From Cercis canadensis (taxonomy: Eukaryota > Streptophyta > Magnoliopsida > Fabales > Fabaceae), in assembly GCA_003255065.1 (NCBI GenBank), contig QAOA01002176.1, forward strand, positions 236,105-300,104: 64,000 bases of DNA, written 5' to 3'. A model generated the notes under the pieces. It searched no databases. It was not told where the DNA came from and worked only from the letters and a program-made list of their open reading frames with translations. The position numbers and the translations under genes were made by a program. Of this stretch, positions 63,364 to 64,000 are shown piece after piece. Within the stretch, counting starts at the first letter, position 1. Each line of letters begins with the position of its first letter.

Positions 63364-63730
63364 GCAAAGTAATGTCCTCTCTAATTTCAATAATGCCATG
63401 CAAAAGTTTAGTTTGCAATGTTTGAGTTTGACTATAGCATAAATGTACTACTTATACATCCACGAATAATAGAGAACAGTTCCTTTAGCAAAGGAATTTC
63501 CTTTTTAATTTCAATAATGCCATGCAAACGTTTAGTTTGCAATGCTTGAGTTTGACTAGCATAAATTTACTACTTATACATTTATGAATAATAGAGCACT
63601 GCTCCTTTGCAAAGTAATTTCCTCTTTAATTTCAATAATGCAATGCAAAAGTGTAGTTTGCAATGCTAGAGTTTGACAAGCATAAATGTACTATTTATAC
63701 ATCTATGAATAAGAGAGCACTGTTCCTTTG
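63364..63730. repeat. Three-copy tandem repeat, unit about 122 bp
   Basis: Units start at 63364, 63488 and 63609 (GCAAAG, then AATTTCAATAATGC, GTTTGCAATG, GAGTTTGACTA, CATAAATGTACTA, ATGAATAATAGAGCA, GTTCCTTT). Copies differ by scattered substitutions and small indels, so the duplication is old. No coding signal. Confidence 0.88.
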
Positions 63731-64000
63731 ATGATTACACACTTGGATATATATTGTCTTGAGTTGGTTTTTTTTAGCTATGGATGATTTGTTACTGTTG
63801 ACTACTATAGTCAAACTAGTTGGTTTTTAATTATTTATTTATTTGTCCACTAAAGGCTACACAATAGAAAGTAAGCTTATTTCTTCTCAATCCCTCCCTA
63901 TATTTTGAACATGAAATATTTAACTATCAAGTGTTCAACTATTATGGTGTCCCTTAGAGATAAGATTAATTTTATACATAGCAAAACTGAAGATTTTTTC

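Overview
The window is plant nuclear DNA, almost certainly from a eudicot. It is AT-rich, its genes have many introns with GT-AG borders (one is GC-AG), and most of the rest is transposon debris of typical plant families. I cannot name the species. Three host genes can be reconstructed exon by exon. They are agmatine deiminase (plus strand, 2262-6950), a DUF3067-domain protein, probably plastid-targeted (minus strand, 49629 down to 38693), and the RAD51 paralogue XRCC2 (plus strand, 53319-61845). All three are metabolic or housekeeping genes and nothing suggests that they work together.

Layout. 1-7260: promoter, 5'UTR intron and body of agmatine deiminase, with a SINE in its last intron. 7260-12050: two SINEs with target-site duplications and a TIR element. 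12050-29500: a transposon-rich block holding a solo LTR (14241-15193), a degenerate plant transposon-protein domain (16250-17332), an array of TAGTCGACTA palindromes (18435-19130), a decayed Helitron Rep/helicase (about 24400 to 19540, minus), a second palindrome array (26728-27020), and an LTR with primer-binding site and gag start (27565-29460). 29560-30715: hAT transposase pieces in permuted order. 31148-31478: a MITE. 33720-35650: a decayed MULE transposase. 37277-38122: a Pack-MULE that carries a piece of a Golgi alpha-mannosidase II gene. 38693-51050: the DUF3067 gene, whose last intron holds a complete Ty3/gypsy chromovirus (38905-44120, with LTRs and TSD, coding region dead). 51050-53318: MITEs upstream of XRCC2. 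53319-61845: XRCC2 with MITEs in introns 1 and 5. 62370-63276: another LTR-like relic with a pol tail. 63364-63730: a three-copy tandem repeat.

A technical point affects any gene model made here. Each of the six single N bases (514, 3059, 10915, 14691, 33316, 59244) lies between two near-identical copies of 60-320 bp. These look like unmerged contig-end overlaps and not biological duplications. One of them duplicates exon 2 of agmatine deiminase. The least ordinary biology is the Pack-MULE with captured mannosidase sequence, the chromovirus inside a conserved gene's intron, the palindromic arrays on both sides of the Helitron, and pol C-terminal tails encoded inside LTRs.
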